Below are positions 21,843-32,425 of a DNA stretch of 64,000 bases, one piece after another (position 1 is the stretch's first letter; every line of letters begins with the position of its first letter). Location of the stretch: the NCBI GenBank assembly GCA_015501595.1, contig JADNRX010000022.1, positions 186,001 through 250,000 of the forward strand, given 5' to 3'. This stretch comes from Hymenopellis radicata (taxonomy: Eukaryota; Basidiomycota; Agaricomycetes; Agaricales; Physalacriaceae). The notes beneath the pieces are model-generated. The model was not told where the DNA came from. It worked only from the letters and a program-made list of their open reading frames with translations, and did no database searches. A program made the position numbers and the translations under genes.

Positions 21843-22720
21843 CTAGTGACTTTGCCGCGAACTCTGGAAAGCACTAAGATACTTAATGTAGATGATGGAG
21901 AAAGAGAACACGACCGTAGTCTGCCGTAGGCAGACTCTACACCTTGTGGTACTACGAACAGGACGAGTACTAGATGAGAATACAGATGAGATGAAGTGAG
22001 AATGCCCCGAACAAATAATGTAAGCCCCTAAGGTGACGCGAAGGACCCGAGCACAAGTGATCGAAACACAAAATTCATCCTTGGCCTTCCCGCCTACGGT
22101 ATCGTAGTCCTCTACTACAACAGTCAGACGTCTATTGCTTCCTCCTTCCAAAGAAAACTTTTCCTTGGTCAAAGGAAGACAGACGCTAAACAGCCATTCC
22201 TCTGCGCGCTCCGCCAAATTACCGGATCCTCGCCATTTCGCATTACGATCAGGGAAATAAAGCATCTGGATCACCAGGTGGTCAATCGCTGCAGGCGTCG
22301 TCGTCAACGCACGATCAATCGGTTTCCATGATTCACTCGTGTCATGCGAGCTGTCGAACGACGTGCATATGAAAGGGATGGAGGAAGGGTGAACGGGAGA
22401 GTCGAACTGCAAGAACACTTCCAGCTTGGGTATCGACACGGTGGGATCCAACGAAGACAGCACGTTGATCGGCCATTCTGTGCCGCGGCCATTCTCTGGA
22501 CTCCAGAACTCGACAGAGAAGCCTAGCTGAATGCTAGGAGATTGCGTGTATGGCGGAATAACAGAAACCAATTCGACTGGTGCATTTACTGAAGAATGCT
22601 AAGTCAAAGATAACTCGACGAGTGTAAGGTGACCTACAGCTCGGTCCTATACGGAGATCCAATGTCTCGAATGAAGACTGCAGTCCTCGAACAACGGACT
22701 GCAGCTGAAACATTACATCG
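21843..22720 (-). pseudogene. F-box/LRR-type protein C-terminal fragment (tentative)
   Basis: One open frame of 242 codons (22571-21843) plus a probable upstream exon (about 22720-22640, VMFQLQSVVRGLQSSFETLD). The composition is like the long C-terminal region of basidiomycete F-box proteins: repeated hydrophobic strands and the phrases LDPTVSIPKLEVFLQFDSP and WKPIDRALTT. There is no F-box N-terminus nearby, so it is a truncated gene or remnant. Its last third (21959-22101) is the right arm of the inverted repeat. Family call is inference from sequence style. Confidence 0.45.
21959..22101. repeat. Inverted repeat, right arm
   Basis: Inverted match to 17909-18052 with no difference noticed by eye. 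It lies within the F-box-like frame. Confidence 0.85.
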
Positions 22721-22961
22721 TGCATTTCGGGTATACATCAGATATGAGCGGGTTACTCTCCTAGAAAACTCAGCCTTCATTACTGCCAAGCCTAGTGGTC
22801 ACAGACACAGCAACAGTTATATCCATCTACACTTGGATGTCGACTTAGCTCAGGTGACCGCGATGTGGGAATTTAGGAAATGCTGCGTCAGCCTCTCGAC
22901 TCTCATATGTCTCCAAGTAAAGGTTAATCCTGTTATTATAAGAGATAAGTACGTGGTTGAC

Positions 22962-23942
22962 TTAAATTAAGCCCTTGCTCTTGGCGATGCCTTTCCAGCT
23001 CTTGAAGATGTAAGAAGAGAATACACCCACTTCCCCGGCGGCGTTATGCAACTTGGATGATTGGTCGAGCAGGGTGTCCAAGAACGCATAGGCAGTATGC
23101 GGTGATGTTATTTGATGGAGTTCTAGATGACACGTTCAGTTCATGAACACGAAATTATGACACTACTCACCGGCTGCGCCATATACTGCTGCGAGCGTCG
23201 CGCGCTGGCTGTACCACTCGAGCTATGTCCACGTTGGATACGTTCAATGGTTGGAAGAAGTCATACCTGTATCGACTTGTCGTGCGTGAGCAGACAAGCC
23301 TCGTTCGCGATTCGAGAAACATGTTTGAGAGCGGGAACAGGATCGAGAAGAGGGATGACATTTGATGACGCGAGCAGAGCGAACGCCTAGACCGTGTTTA
23401 GTTTACGCGATGCATGATACGGCCATGCGTACCTCGGAGAGATGCGGTACTGCTGGCTCGTTGTATCGCAGTCTCGCGTGTAAGACGTTCCTCAACGTCG
23501 GCGAGGGAATGGTTCCCATGTCGGCTAGACCCTCGTCGAGCCAGGCATTTATTAGAGTCCTGCGAGCATCATCCCCGTTGCCAAATAGCGCAGAGACGGC
23601 GGTATTTGAGAGTGGTTCTGGGTGAGCGGTGTCGGTGGGTAGAGCGAGAACAGATTGTGCTAAAGCTTGACGCGTAAAACCATGGGTGCTAACGAGACCT
23701 GTCGCTATCTTCAGTAGCTGCGCCCTTGCAAAGGTTGGTATCTCAGTAGGCCAACAGACGGTAGCCGTACCTCGACATGGTGCTCGGAAGAAAGAGGTTC
23801 TGGAAAATGCCGAGCTATGAACGCCTCTGGATTGATCTGAAAATTCCACGTTCAAGAGAAAAAAGTTGTTATTCATATATTGTACTGAAAGTATTGTAGG
23901 AAAGCCCCCATCCATAGCGTCTGTCTCTGGCGTCCTGGGCAT
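22962..23942 (-). CDS. COQ9: COQ9, ubiquinone biosynthesis lipid-binding protein
   Basis: Mitochondrial matrix protein that presents coenzyme Q intermediates to COQ7. Motifs in order: a transit-peptide-like N-terminus (SRGVHSSAFSRTSFFR), RAQLLKIATGLVSTHGFTRQ, LFGNGDDARRTLINAWLDEG, LRNVLHARLRYNEPAVPHLSE, then exons with AFALLASSNVIPLFDPVPAL, LLTHDKSIQLEWYSQRATLA, and a last exon with HTAYAFLDTLLDQ and FKSWKGIAKSKGLI-stop at 22962. The introns splice in frame (for example GTATGACTTC..ACATAG). The N-terminal start is uncertain: the ATG at 23942 opens the frame, and an intron ending at the TTTTCAG near 23835 may shorten the leader. Gene order with PEX11 is head to head. Confidence 0.9.
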
Positions 23943-24251
23943 CAGCCGAAGCGATGCCTCTGCGTCAAAACAAATGCTGGTAAAGGCAGTCCGGTGCCGC
24001 GTACGACACCTGGCTTTACTCTAGGGGACGGGAACGCGGGCAGGCATGGAAGAGTTGAATCAAGCCCGAACTTTTGAGTCCCCAGTGGTTTTGTTCAAAG
24101 GAAAAAAGAAGCGCGTCGTCGGCTTTTAAACAAAACTGCATAGGCATTAGGTAATACTATCCCACGCTCAGACCATACCGGTAATGTCGGACCGGTAACT
24201 CTGAGCACCGTCCATTACCGGGAACTACCTCTCCCTCATTCACTCCCACCC
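23943..24251. other. Bidirectional promoter region COQ9/PEX11
   Basis: A 309-bp gap between divergent start codons. It contains a partial palindrome built from TACCGGTAATG / CGGACCGGTAAC units near 24175-24225, possibly a transcription-factor site. Confidence 0.45.
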
Positions 24252-25405
24252 ATGTCTCTTTCTAAGCCATTTACCGTTGCGAAACTGACGGACTCGATAC
24301 TGGGCTCGTTCTCGCTGGTACCGCCTTCTGAAACCCTTGACCACCTCATTCGATACTTGGGAACATGGAGTGGAAGCGAGTACGTGTATTTGCTACGAAA
24401 TAAACATACATGTCTGACGGAATCGCAGTAAATTCTTTATGGTTCGCCCATCTCCCATTTCCTAGATTCCCTTTGTTGAATCCGAATCTTCCAGGTCCTG
24501 CAATACACGCTCCAGCTTCTAGTACCACTCTTGAACCTCCGGGCGCGCCTACAGTGCCGTGCTGGTTTAAGGAAGCTACCCACAAGTGATACTGCCGTCG
24601 GACTATCCAAGTTTGCCAAGTTGATCAGCGATTCCCGGACTTTGTGGAGAATCTGGGGTAAGCAAGGCGCGACGTTATGGTTACCGATCGGCACTTAACG
24701 CGCGTAGGACTCCTCCCCATATTTCAATGGCTAATCGCCTTGGAACGGAAAGCGCCTCCGACGCGTCACCTCTTGAACATTGAGCGATTACAGGGCTGGT
24801 CTATGCTCGGCTACTACCCGCTCGAGCATCTGAGCTACCTCACTTCACGTGAAATTACCCCAGCATCCTTTCCCTTGCCGCTCTCGAGAAAGAGTATCAC
24901 GCTCAAGCCAGGTGCCTTGGGCATGTGGTCCGTCCGCTTCTGGGCACTCTATGTCGTTCTTCAGTTTGCACATCTGCAAGAAGATAGGAAATTGTTGTTA
25001 ATGCGCCAGCGCACACTGCGCAAAGCGAAGGGGACCGCGCCGACCGAAGCGGAGAAACAAGAGCTGAGCAAGAGGTGGGACTCGTATTGGAGTGAACTTG
25101 TTCTCAATACGGCGAATCTGCCTCTAGCATTGCATTGGTACGCTACCCGCGCCTTTGTATTTTGGGTACTCATCATATATGTTCATAGGTCAACGGAGAA
25201 GGGGTTCATCAAGAACTCGGTGGTGGTGGACGCCTTGTGTCTGTTAACGGGCATTGCGTCCTTCCGAACTGGTTGGAAGGCGACTGCTCTTCCTCCGCCA
25301 CTTAGTCCAAAAGCAGTCGAAGAGGTACCGACGTTGCCTGAAGAGAAGGAGACGCCCGTTGCATATGAGGTCTCTTCGGCGGAATCATACTACTATGAAT
25401 CATAG
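24252..25405 (+). CDS. Peroxisomal biogenesis factor 11 (PEX11) family
   Basis: Peroxisomal membrane-shaping protein that promotes elongation and division. Exons 24252-24379, 24429-24441, 24495-24657 and 24708-25405 sum to 1002 nt (333 aa). The N-terminus reads LDHLIRYLGTWSGSDKFFMV, typical of PEX11. It is followed by an amphipathic helix region (LRARLQCRAGLRKLPTSD), WRIWGLLPIFQWLI, then GWSMLGYYPLEHLSYLTS, a hydrophobic stretch, a charged linker and a C-terminal hydrophobic span (NSVVVDALCLLTGIASFRTG). The acidic tail ends YYYES. The 13-nt second exon is unusual but joins in frame. It sits near an alcohol oxidase, whose relatives are peroxisomal in methylotrophs; the link is inference. Confidence 0.88.
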
Positions 25406-25822
25406 TTGGCTCGGTCGTATCAAATAATTATATACGAATCGTACAATAGCGGGGCAGGAACAGATTGAATATCCGTCATGATATCGGCAAGAGCGAGGTT
25501 GGCGAGATATTCAACAATCGGTCAATTTATATTGACAGTCAAGTCTTGTTTGTAATAATAATGCTTTGTCAATTGACATGATGATGGAGAGAGAGATTCA
25601 GTTACAAGTGAGTACACATCAACAGGTCCATTACTTCGAGATAAGGCCTTTTCAAGAGTCATTTGTGAAGGCTTGCTTGCGACGGCCTTGCGTCGCGGCA
25701 TGTTTTTTGTTTTTCCAAAAGAAAACGCGAATTTTGAGGCAGTACTTGACGGCTACGCGTAAATGAATCAATGAGTTGGGAACTCAATATCTCCCGTCAA
25801 AAGAGACGTACGAATGAAGCAA
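25406..25822. other. 3' flank of PEX11, no gene seen
   Basis: AT-rich DNA with TATA-like and ATTATA runs (25425-25560), fitting a 3' UTR. There is no recognisable coding content before the retroelement remnant. Confidence 0.4.
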
Positions 25823-26748
25823 TCAACGCCGATGATCATGTATCTGTATATTCCTCAAGAACCTCTTACGCTGCTTGTAGGGAGCGGGGCGCCTGTTTCT
25901 GCGCCGTTGCTGGGCCTTGTCAGTCTTCTGGCAGTGGATGGATGATGACCCAACACCAGCAATGGTAGGGCGACGTTTGCCCTTCCCAGCGACCAACGCA
26001 TTGACGGAGACAATGAAAGGATCGATCTTCAGGTGGACTTCTTCATGCTTCAGCCGCTCAAGAACGGCGGCAGACGAGAGCAGCTCGCCTTGGCACACTC
26101 TGTCGCGAGAGACTCCCGACAATAGCGCCAGGCATCCGCCCGGGTCATGAGCATGACGAGGTGTTGGGCGAATAGCGTGTCAGGCATCACGTTGGGGTCC
26201 ACGTCGCACAGTCTTTGGTAGAGCTGCACCATGACCTGGCGCCAACGGACGGGATCCTCGTCCTCACCACATTGATACCCGACAAGCAGCTGTTGGATCA
26301 TTACAGCAGTGAAGACATTGGTAAACTCATATTCGTCCTTGAGCGCACGCCACGTGTCATGCGCCGACTTGCACCCCCAGACGACGTACAGCTTCTCGGC
26401 GGGGACAGCCCTAACGATGATAGCGTGGGCTTTCTTGTCGGCGGACAGCCAGGGTTCGGCTTGCTTCTTGGCCGCCGCGACGTCTGCTTCGTTCCCGGGG
26501 ACAGTGATGGTCGTGCTGGTGCCGGCGCTGTCGAGAGCTTGCACCTGCAGACTCGGTCTCAGTTCAGGAATCACCGGAGGATCGTAGTCGGGGCCGTCAA
26601 CATATCGCCAGTAGCCCGCGGCGTCGAGATCGAGTATCGACCTCTGCTTGAACTCGTTATAATTGTTCGAGCCATCTTCCTCTTCCCTGATAGGGGTGAG
26701 CTTCAGATACGGCCACTCTTCCTCGTCGCTGCTCTGGTTGGCTGCCAT
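25823..26748 (-). mobile_element. Ty1/copia-type gag remnant
   Basis: The frame 26748-26050 (232 codons) starts MAANQSSDEEEWPYLKLTPI and has the copia gag layout: AAGYWRYVDG, then KAHAIIVRAVPAEKLYVVWG, SAHDTWRALKDEYEF and a helical capsid region (MVQLYQRLCDVDPNVMPD). Coding similarity continues in another frame to about 25823 (RLKHEEVHLKIDPFIVSVNA), so a frame break lies near 26100. No zinc knuckle, protease, integrase or reverse transcriptase follows, and I could not find LTRs. It is an isolated dead fragment, or a domesticated gag if still transcribed. Confidence 0.75.
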
Positions 26749-27249
26749 TTCTGTGTATTGTGTCGAGGATTATAGGGAACAGTATGTGGGTGAGGCAAGA
26801 CGTGGGTTGTACGGATTCCGAGTCAAGTAGAATGGAATATAACTTTGGTTGTTGACAGTGAATTTCGGTGTGGTTTAAAGCAACGGCCTGTTGAAGTTAT
26901 GGCATTCAATCTGGTACGGAGAGAGACCTGTTAGATGATGTAAAGAAGACAGTCGAAGCATACCTGGTAGTGGTACGGAGGAAGATGTGTTACATAGGGG
27001 TCTCAGATAACATGATCGGACGTCACCCGCTCCAAAGTTCAAATAGCAAGAATTCGCGATTGCACGACTCCGAGTGTTTTATCAAGGGCACACTCCTTCG
27101 CAGAACAGCTAACAACATTTTGGTATATGTATACCCGACATATGCACTATATAAACAGATGTATGAAAACCATGACAAGCATAAAGAGCAAACAATCAGA
27201 GAGAGAAAACGCCATACATGTACATCACAATCCACCACATCTATTACCT
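26749..27249. other. Intergenic, no gene seen
   Basis: The motif GGTACGGAG appears twice (about 26915 and 26973). No LTR boundary or primer-binding site could be recognised. Confidence 0.4.
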
Positions 27250-29503
27250 TTACTTGAAATCGAGCTTCTGTGCCAGCATGAAGCCCGGAGGCGGCGCCTT
27301 GCTCGAACGGCGCTTGCTCGGCGAGCCCTGCGTCGGCGTCTTCGGAGCCGTTGGGGGAGGTGGGTTCTTCGCCAGAGCAGGCGGAGGCGCCCCAAGCACT
27401 CTAGAAATGGCCCACGGAAGCTCGTATCCAGCACGACCGACATACGCGATGTAACGCGCGAGCTCTAGATGAAGCGTCGGATAATACGTCGTAGACGCTT
27501 TCCTCGAGACCTACAGTGCGCGTTAGGTTATATAATTCACGGAGTGTGATCGGGAGCTTACCAGAATTATACGTTCAAAGCCTGATAGGAAAAGGTCCGA
27601 ATGGAGACGGAAGGCCGACAGATCGTGGTCCTTGGGTAAATTGAGGTCTTCTGCGACCTTGGCTATCGCATTTATAAGTCGTAAGTGAGTGGTCTAGAAA
27701 CCCATAGTCAGAGAATGCGACTCAGGAGGAAACAGAAACTAACAAAGTATCCAACAGCCTCAAACTCGACACCACCCGTCATACCTCCAGGCGCTCTCGG
27801 TTTCTCGACACGCCCCTCATCGGTTTGCGACAAGGCCCAGATGGTGTTACTCGGGTGACAGAACACCCAGAAGTAATCCCTGCAGACATCCGAAAGTTCC
27901 TGGAGATACGTCTTGTATATCCTCGGTTTATGTAAGGATTCGATGAATGCATGTGGGGAGACTGGTGCGGCAGGAGACTCGGCGGGAGGTGGCGCCGGGG
28001 TGAGTAGAAGCGCTCGAATGAGCGAAAAGAAAGTCTTATGAGGTGACGGAAGAATGATGAGGTTACTAGGCTGCAAGTCAGTTGTGGACTCCCAGGCCTC
28101 GCGTCGGCCGCGAGGACTGTTTTGCGAAGGAAGTGCAGATGATGGGTATAACTCGAAAAGGATAAGGAGTAGGTCGACTATCAGCTGTCGCGTCGCGACA
28201 TCGCCAGGCTTCTTGTCAGAGTACAAGAGCGCGACAAGTTGGACAAAGGGTGTGGGGCACGAGCTTCGAAGAGCAAAACACCCGATTGAGGATGTCGAGA
28301 GCGCTTTGAAGCATCGAAGTAATTCGTGTAGAACTTGATCGTCGTGTTGTTCCTCTCTTGAGAGGTATGTCAGTCATTGAATACGCCTGAGGTTTCGTCA
28401 ACCAACCTCCACTCAACTTCCAAGATCTCGTTGAGACGCGTTAGAAGAGCTGCATATCCTCCAAGCTTCAAGAATTCTTGCGACCACCTATATTCAGATG
28501 AGTTGGGCGCAACCGGGAAAGAAGATGGCACTCACGTCGCCGACTCATTCCTCAACAAGAGTCTCAACTTCTTGACTGTTTCCACCTCGAGTGCAGTGGT
28601 CGATGTACTTGACAGGGTACTAATTATCTGTGCAGCAGAGATTTGCTTTCCAATCGCGCCGTACTTGTCTTTCGTCGGCCGTCCACTACCACTAAAGAAG
28701 TCATTCAAGTCTGTAACCGAGGCGGACATGGGCAGATGTAGATTGCTGCGAGACGCCATGGCATCAAAGGATATGCCCCGTGTATGAGAGCTGGACTTTC
28801 GCGGAGTAGGAGATGCCCAACAGACGAGCTGTGGTGCGAGGAGAGTTGGGGTGGAGGAGCAAATGGTCGAACAGGCGGGCGCAGTTCTTCCAAGATGGAA
28901 TGCCCAGGGCGAGGTGAACTGAGGGACTCAGTGCTCCGCGTTCGCCTGAGCGCGATAGAGCGGGGAGTGAGCGGTGGGTTGATGGCCATGTCGTTTGGAG
29001 AGGCTTCAAGGCCAACACGTGTGATGATTTGAGCATGGCAGCCTTGACTGTGGAGTCCATTCCCGCAAGTTTTGGACGCAAAGTAGATGGAATTTGGAGG
29101 TCATCCTGACGGAAACACCATTAGAAAGCTTCGTTCTGCCGCGAGCTAGTAAACGCACCAAAAGCTTGTCAAATGCTTGGTTGGTTGCCGGTCCTGCCAG
29201 CGCCGCCGACTGCTCAGCGGCTTTAGGATCGGACCTTTTCTTCTTCTCGTAGGCCTGTATAAAGGTCTTGGTCGTCGTAGCTGACGGACGTGAGCTCTTG
29301 GAGGACGCTTTAGTTGCGCCAGGCTGGTTTTCTTGTCGTTGACGGTCGTATCTAGCGGCGTAATCATCGTAAAGTCTGAGGAGACCATCCTTTTCGCGGG
29401 AAGGATGCCTTTGAACATGATGAAAGAATGAAATGTGGTCAAGCAGAACGTTCGTTGGGTGGCTGACATAATTTGGTTGATTTCGCGTTTGCGGAATCTT
29501 CAC
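27250..29503 (-). CDS. Formin-type GTPase-binding/FH3 armadillo protein without FH1/FH2
   Basis: Likely Rho-type GTPase effector or regulator of the actin/cell-polarity machinery. The N-terminal part has LLRLYDDYAARYDRQRQ and TNQAFDKLL, then a Drf_GBD-like DDLQIPSTLRPKLAGMDSTV. A Ser/Pro-rich linker follows (TPRSIALRRTRSTESLSSPR). The FH3/armadillo part has ASVTDLNDFFSGSG, VETVKKLRLLLRNESATW, EFLKLGGYAALLTRLNEILE, CFKALSTSSIGCFALRS, RQLIVDLLLILFELYPSS and the last exons to AQKLDFK-stop at 27250. No formin FH2 domain follows. Two frame discontinuities (near 29040 and 28790) could not be explained by introns, so sequence error or decay is possible. The start is uncertain (29503 or an internal ATG). 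Confidence 0.65.
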
Positions 29504-29582
29504 GTGATGGTGGGCTCGCCTCGGTGCTGCAACCCTAACCCCACTCTCGTTTCACCTTCATCCCATCTCATTTATTGAGTAC

Positions 29583-30384
29583 TTATACAACAGTTTCGTA
29601 CTTTTCCATGTCCTTCATAAACGTCGCCCAGCGGCCATCTTGCCAAGTCATTATATCCGCCCACTCCTCACTGCCTTTTCCAAAGATAGCCCTGATCCAC
29701 ATCAAGTAACTGGCCGCTAGGATGTCCGCATAGCAGAGGGTATCCCCCAGAAAGAACTTGCCGTCCTTCTTCATCCAGCCAGCCACGTCTCCCATTCCTG
29801 CCTTGATCTTTCCCATTCTTTTACCCTTTCCTCCCCAGTCGGTGGAACATCTTCCAGCCTCTTTCCAAACTCGAGTTCCCGCGCGCGGCGGAAATATTCT
29901 GCACTGCTCGGATTCAAGACCTTGTACGTCTTTGGGTAAGCGAAAAGCCTCAGATTGCCGAGCTTGTCCTTCAACTCATCCCGGAACCTCGCAAGGATGG
30001 GCGAGGAACCTTCCGGAAAGAGACGCGGGGTGTCTGGGTACGTCGCTTCCAAATATTGTGCAATCGCTGTAGAGTCCGATACGAACTTTCCAGTTGATGC
30101 GTCATGCAGCAGCGGAAGTGTGTAGTGCGGGGCTCCATTCTTGATCTCGCAAGCTTCGGCCCCGTTCTTCTTGTACAGGTCCGCGATGTCTGGGTATTCC
30201 ACCCAGACGGTTTGATGCGGCAGGCCTTTGTAGTTCAATGCATATCTAAGGGGAGATCAGTGAGAACGCAATCGCGTCATTTACAAGACCGATGGCACCT
30301 TGTTTTCCACGTGTTGGGCGACCACGGCTGCTGTGGCGATTTCGAAGGGATATCATACAGCGTCAGCGATGGGCTCGACGACAT
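29583..30384 (-). CDS. Glutathione S-transferase, fungal FuA/Ure2p-like class
   Basis: Glutathione-dependent detoxification enzyme; the FuA class is expanded in wood-decay fungi. Start MSSSPSLTLYDIPSKSPQQP at 30384. An intron (GTGCCATCGG..CCCTTAG) joins TWKT-R to YALNYKGLPHQTVWVEYPDI. The thioredoxin-like domain continues with HYTLPLLHD and STAIAQYLEATYPDTPRLF. The helical C-terminal domain ends GWMKKDGKFFLGDTLCYADI .. KYETVV. A one-base frame change near 29815, within WER/KIKAGMGDV, divides the C-terminal domain. No plausible intron covers it, so it is a recent mutation or a sequencing error. Confidence 0.82.
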
Positions 30385-31080
30385 GTTGGACCAAAGGAAC
30401 TGTAATCGATGGGTCGAGAGTCGGAACGCTGACGCAGCATTTCCTAAATTCCCACATTGCGGTCACCTGAGAGATTCGCGTCAATCTGCCTTCATCGTTC
30501 CTCTTAAAATGTGTAACTCATGTTTAAGTAGGTTTGGACCCACGTCCGAACTTGAACGCCACAAGCATCCCCGCCGCGCGCGATTGTTAGTGCTACTTCC
30601 TGATCCCCGAGCAATCTTACAATCAGCAGCATGGAAAATCGATATCAAACTCTCTTATGGTCCCTTCGTTCATGAAGGCACGGCCATCGGTTTCAAGAGA
30701 CCTCGAATTGGTCCAGCGCAATGGATGCCTGGAAGTTTTTGGCGGTCTCGCAAGGGTACTTTCTGCATGTCAGAAACATCAGAGCGACTCTCGATGCTCC
30801 TAACTGGCCATCTCCAGCATCATCTCAAGAATACCCATTCGCAAGGCTTGAAGGAATACCGTACGATTTCGAATACACTGTTGGCTGGCTTGGGTAGCTC
30901 GAATACCTTATACTGTACTTCCTAAATCGACATCCAAGTGTATATGGGATATAACTTTCACTGCAGCAAAGCTTGGAGATTGTCAATGCCTCGGCGGGCA
31001 TTTGAATAATCCTCGTCTGTATGGTATATAAATTTCTATGTACTAGTCCGTGTGCAAAAAAAAAAAGTCGACAATCTACC
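30385..31080. other. Intergenic with a short dispersed inverted motif
   Basis: A 273-codon plus-strand frame (30104-30925) is largely antisense to the GST and shows no domain. Bases 30428-30471 are an inverted near-copy of 22850-22892. A poly-A run lies at about 31055. Confidence 0.4.
30428..30471. repeat. Short dispersed repeat, inverted copy of 22850-22892
   Basis: Core GCTGACGCAGCATTTCC..CACCTGAG. The copy at 22850-22892 differs by about one base. Similarity fades on both sides, so element ends are undefined. Confidence 0.6.
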
Positions 31081-32425
31081 CTAATAACGCCCACCGCTAT
31101 CAACAACAGAGGCAGGTTGTGCCGCTGCCACGTTGTGGTTAGAATTCAGAGACTCCGCGCTGCCCATCTCCAACTGCTCTGGCTTGTCAAGAGTGGTGGT
31201 GTTCTTCGCATTCATCGCGTCCCGACCAAGAAGCCTGCCGGGATGCGCAAAGTTCAGGGTGTAGAATGCGAGCACGACCATAGCGCCGTCAAAGATGTCT
31301 TTACACGGAATGATTAGTACGAGATGGAAGAAGAATCGCAAGGATTGACTCACTAAACCATATCTCAGTTTCGATGATAGCTCCGTGCCAGCCACCTGCG
31401 AGCTCGATAGTTCGGTAGACAGCCCGGATGTAGAGGCACGCGGTGTTGAAGAAGAGTGCGACAAGCATGAGGCGCATCTTGGAGCTGAGCCTGTATCCCG
31501 AGTTGGTGAGCGTTACGTGGCTGCCCACGCTGTCGACTCTGGCAAAATCTCGTCCTGCTATAGGCGAGTCGGTGAAGAAGCGGTAGAAGAACTCTCCAGC
31601 GAGGAGCAGGAAGAGGGTCATGACAACTTGACGGGAGAGTTAGACGTAAGCAGGCGAAAGCTTGTTAGAGACAAACCTAGCTGGAAAACAATACCGCCAA
31701 GCATGATGTTACCACCCATGTTCGCGTCCTCGAGCGTGTTCCCGGAGGCAGCGATTCCGCCACCCGCGCCTTGAACAACAAGGGAGATGACATCGCAGCT
31801 CACGAATATAATGGAATCTGCGGCGCTGTCAATAACCCAGTGATTCCCGAGAAGACAAGTGACACTGACAGTATCTCGGACTCAATCGGCTGTATCCCTG
31901 CCCCATGATTCTTACAATGGCGCCAAAGATGATAAAGTTGGCTGCCAAGAACGGTGTAGGTCCGATGATAGTCGTTACGATTCTAGGAAGATATTAGTTT
32001 GGGAACTCGAACACGAGTGGTTGACCGCGGCTTACTGAAGCATGAAAGGCGAGTCTTTTGTATCGTCGAAACTAGACCAGAATCGACCGGCCCATCCGGC
32101 TATCTCTAGCAGACCAGCGAGGAGGATAGTCGGTATGGGCCAGAGCATGCGGTATCGTATTGCTTGGCCGGTGTGTAGCACTAGAGTTGTTGTATGCCTG
32201 AGAATCTCGTGCAAGCAAAAGTTGAACGTCAAACTTACGGGTTGAGACACTGAAGAGAACGAGGAGAATCAAGCACACGTTTCTCGTGGGTGTGTACCCA
32301 TACTGTGATTCTTCTTCTTCAGCAGTCGCGTTATCGGCGCGTGAAATAAGGGGTAAAACTACAAGTGCAACGTGTCAGTAGTAGAGCTATCAGGAATAAA
32401 TAAGGAACTCACTGTGATCCAACAT
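31081..32425 (-). CDS. RTA1-like seven-pass membrane protein
   Basis: Member of the fungal RTA1/RSB1 lipid-translocating exporter-like family, associated with resistance to toxic lipids or aminocholesterol drugs, at the plasma membrane. Start ATG 32425 (MLDH), a short first exon, then SRADNATAEEEESQYGYTPT, the hallmark YGY-x-P-x-R-N start. Membrane exons follow: RNVCLILLVLFSVST, TILLAGLLEIAGWAGRFWSS, the motif IVTTIIGPTPFLAANFIIFG, CDVISLVVQGAGGGIAASGN, IVFQLG, and the last helices with AGRDF/SSKMRLMLVALFFNTACLYI, RAVYRTIELAGGWHG and AMVVLAFYTLNFAHPGRLLG. The C-terminal tail ends SVVDSGGRY at 31081. The gene appears intact with five or more introns. Confidence 0.88.

Noticed and set aside
26215..26775. 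Plus-strand 186-codon frame
   Set aside because: Antisense shadow of the copia gag frame, with no recognisable domain.
30104..30925. Plus-strand 273-codon frame
   Set aside because: Overlaps the GST gene in antisense and then runs into non-coding DNA. No motif or plausible start.
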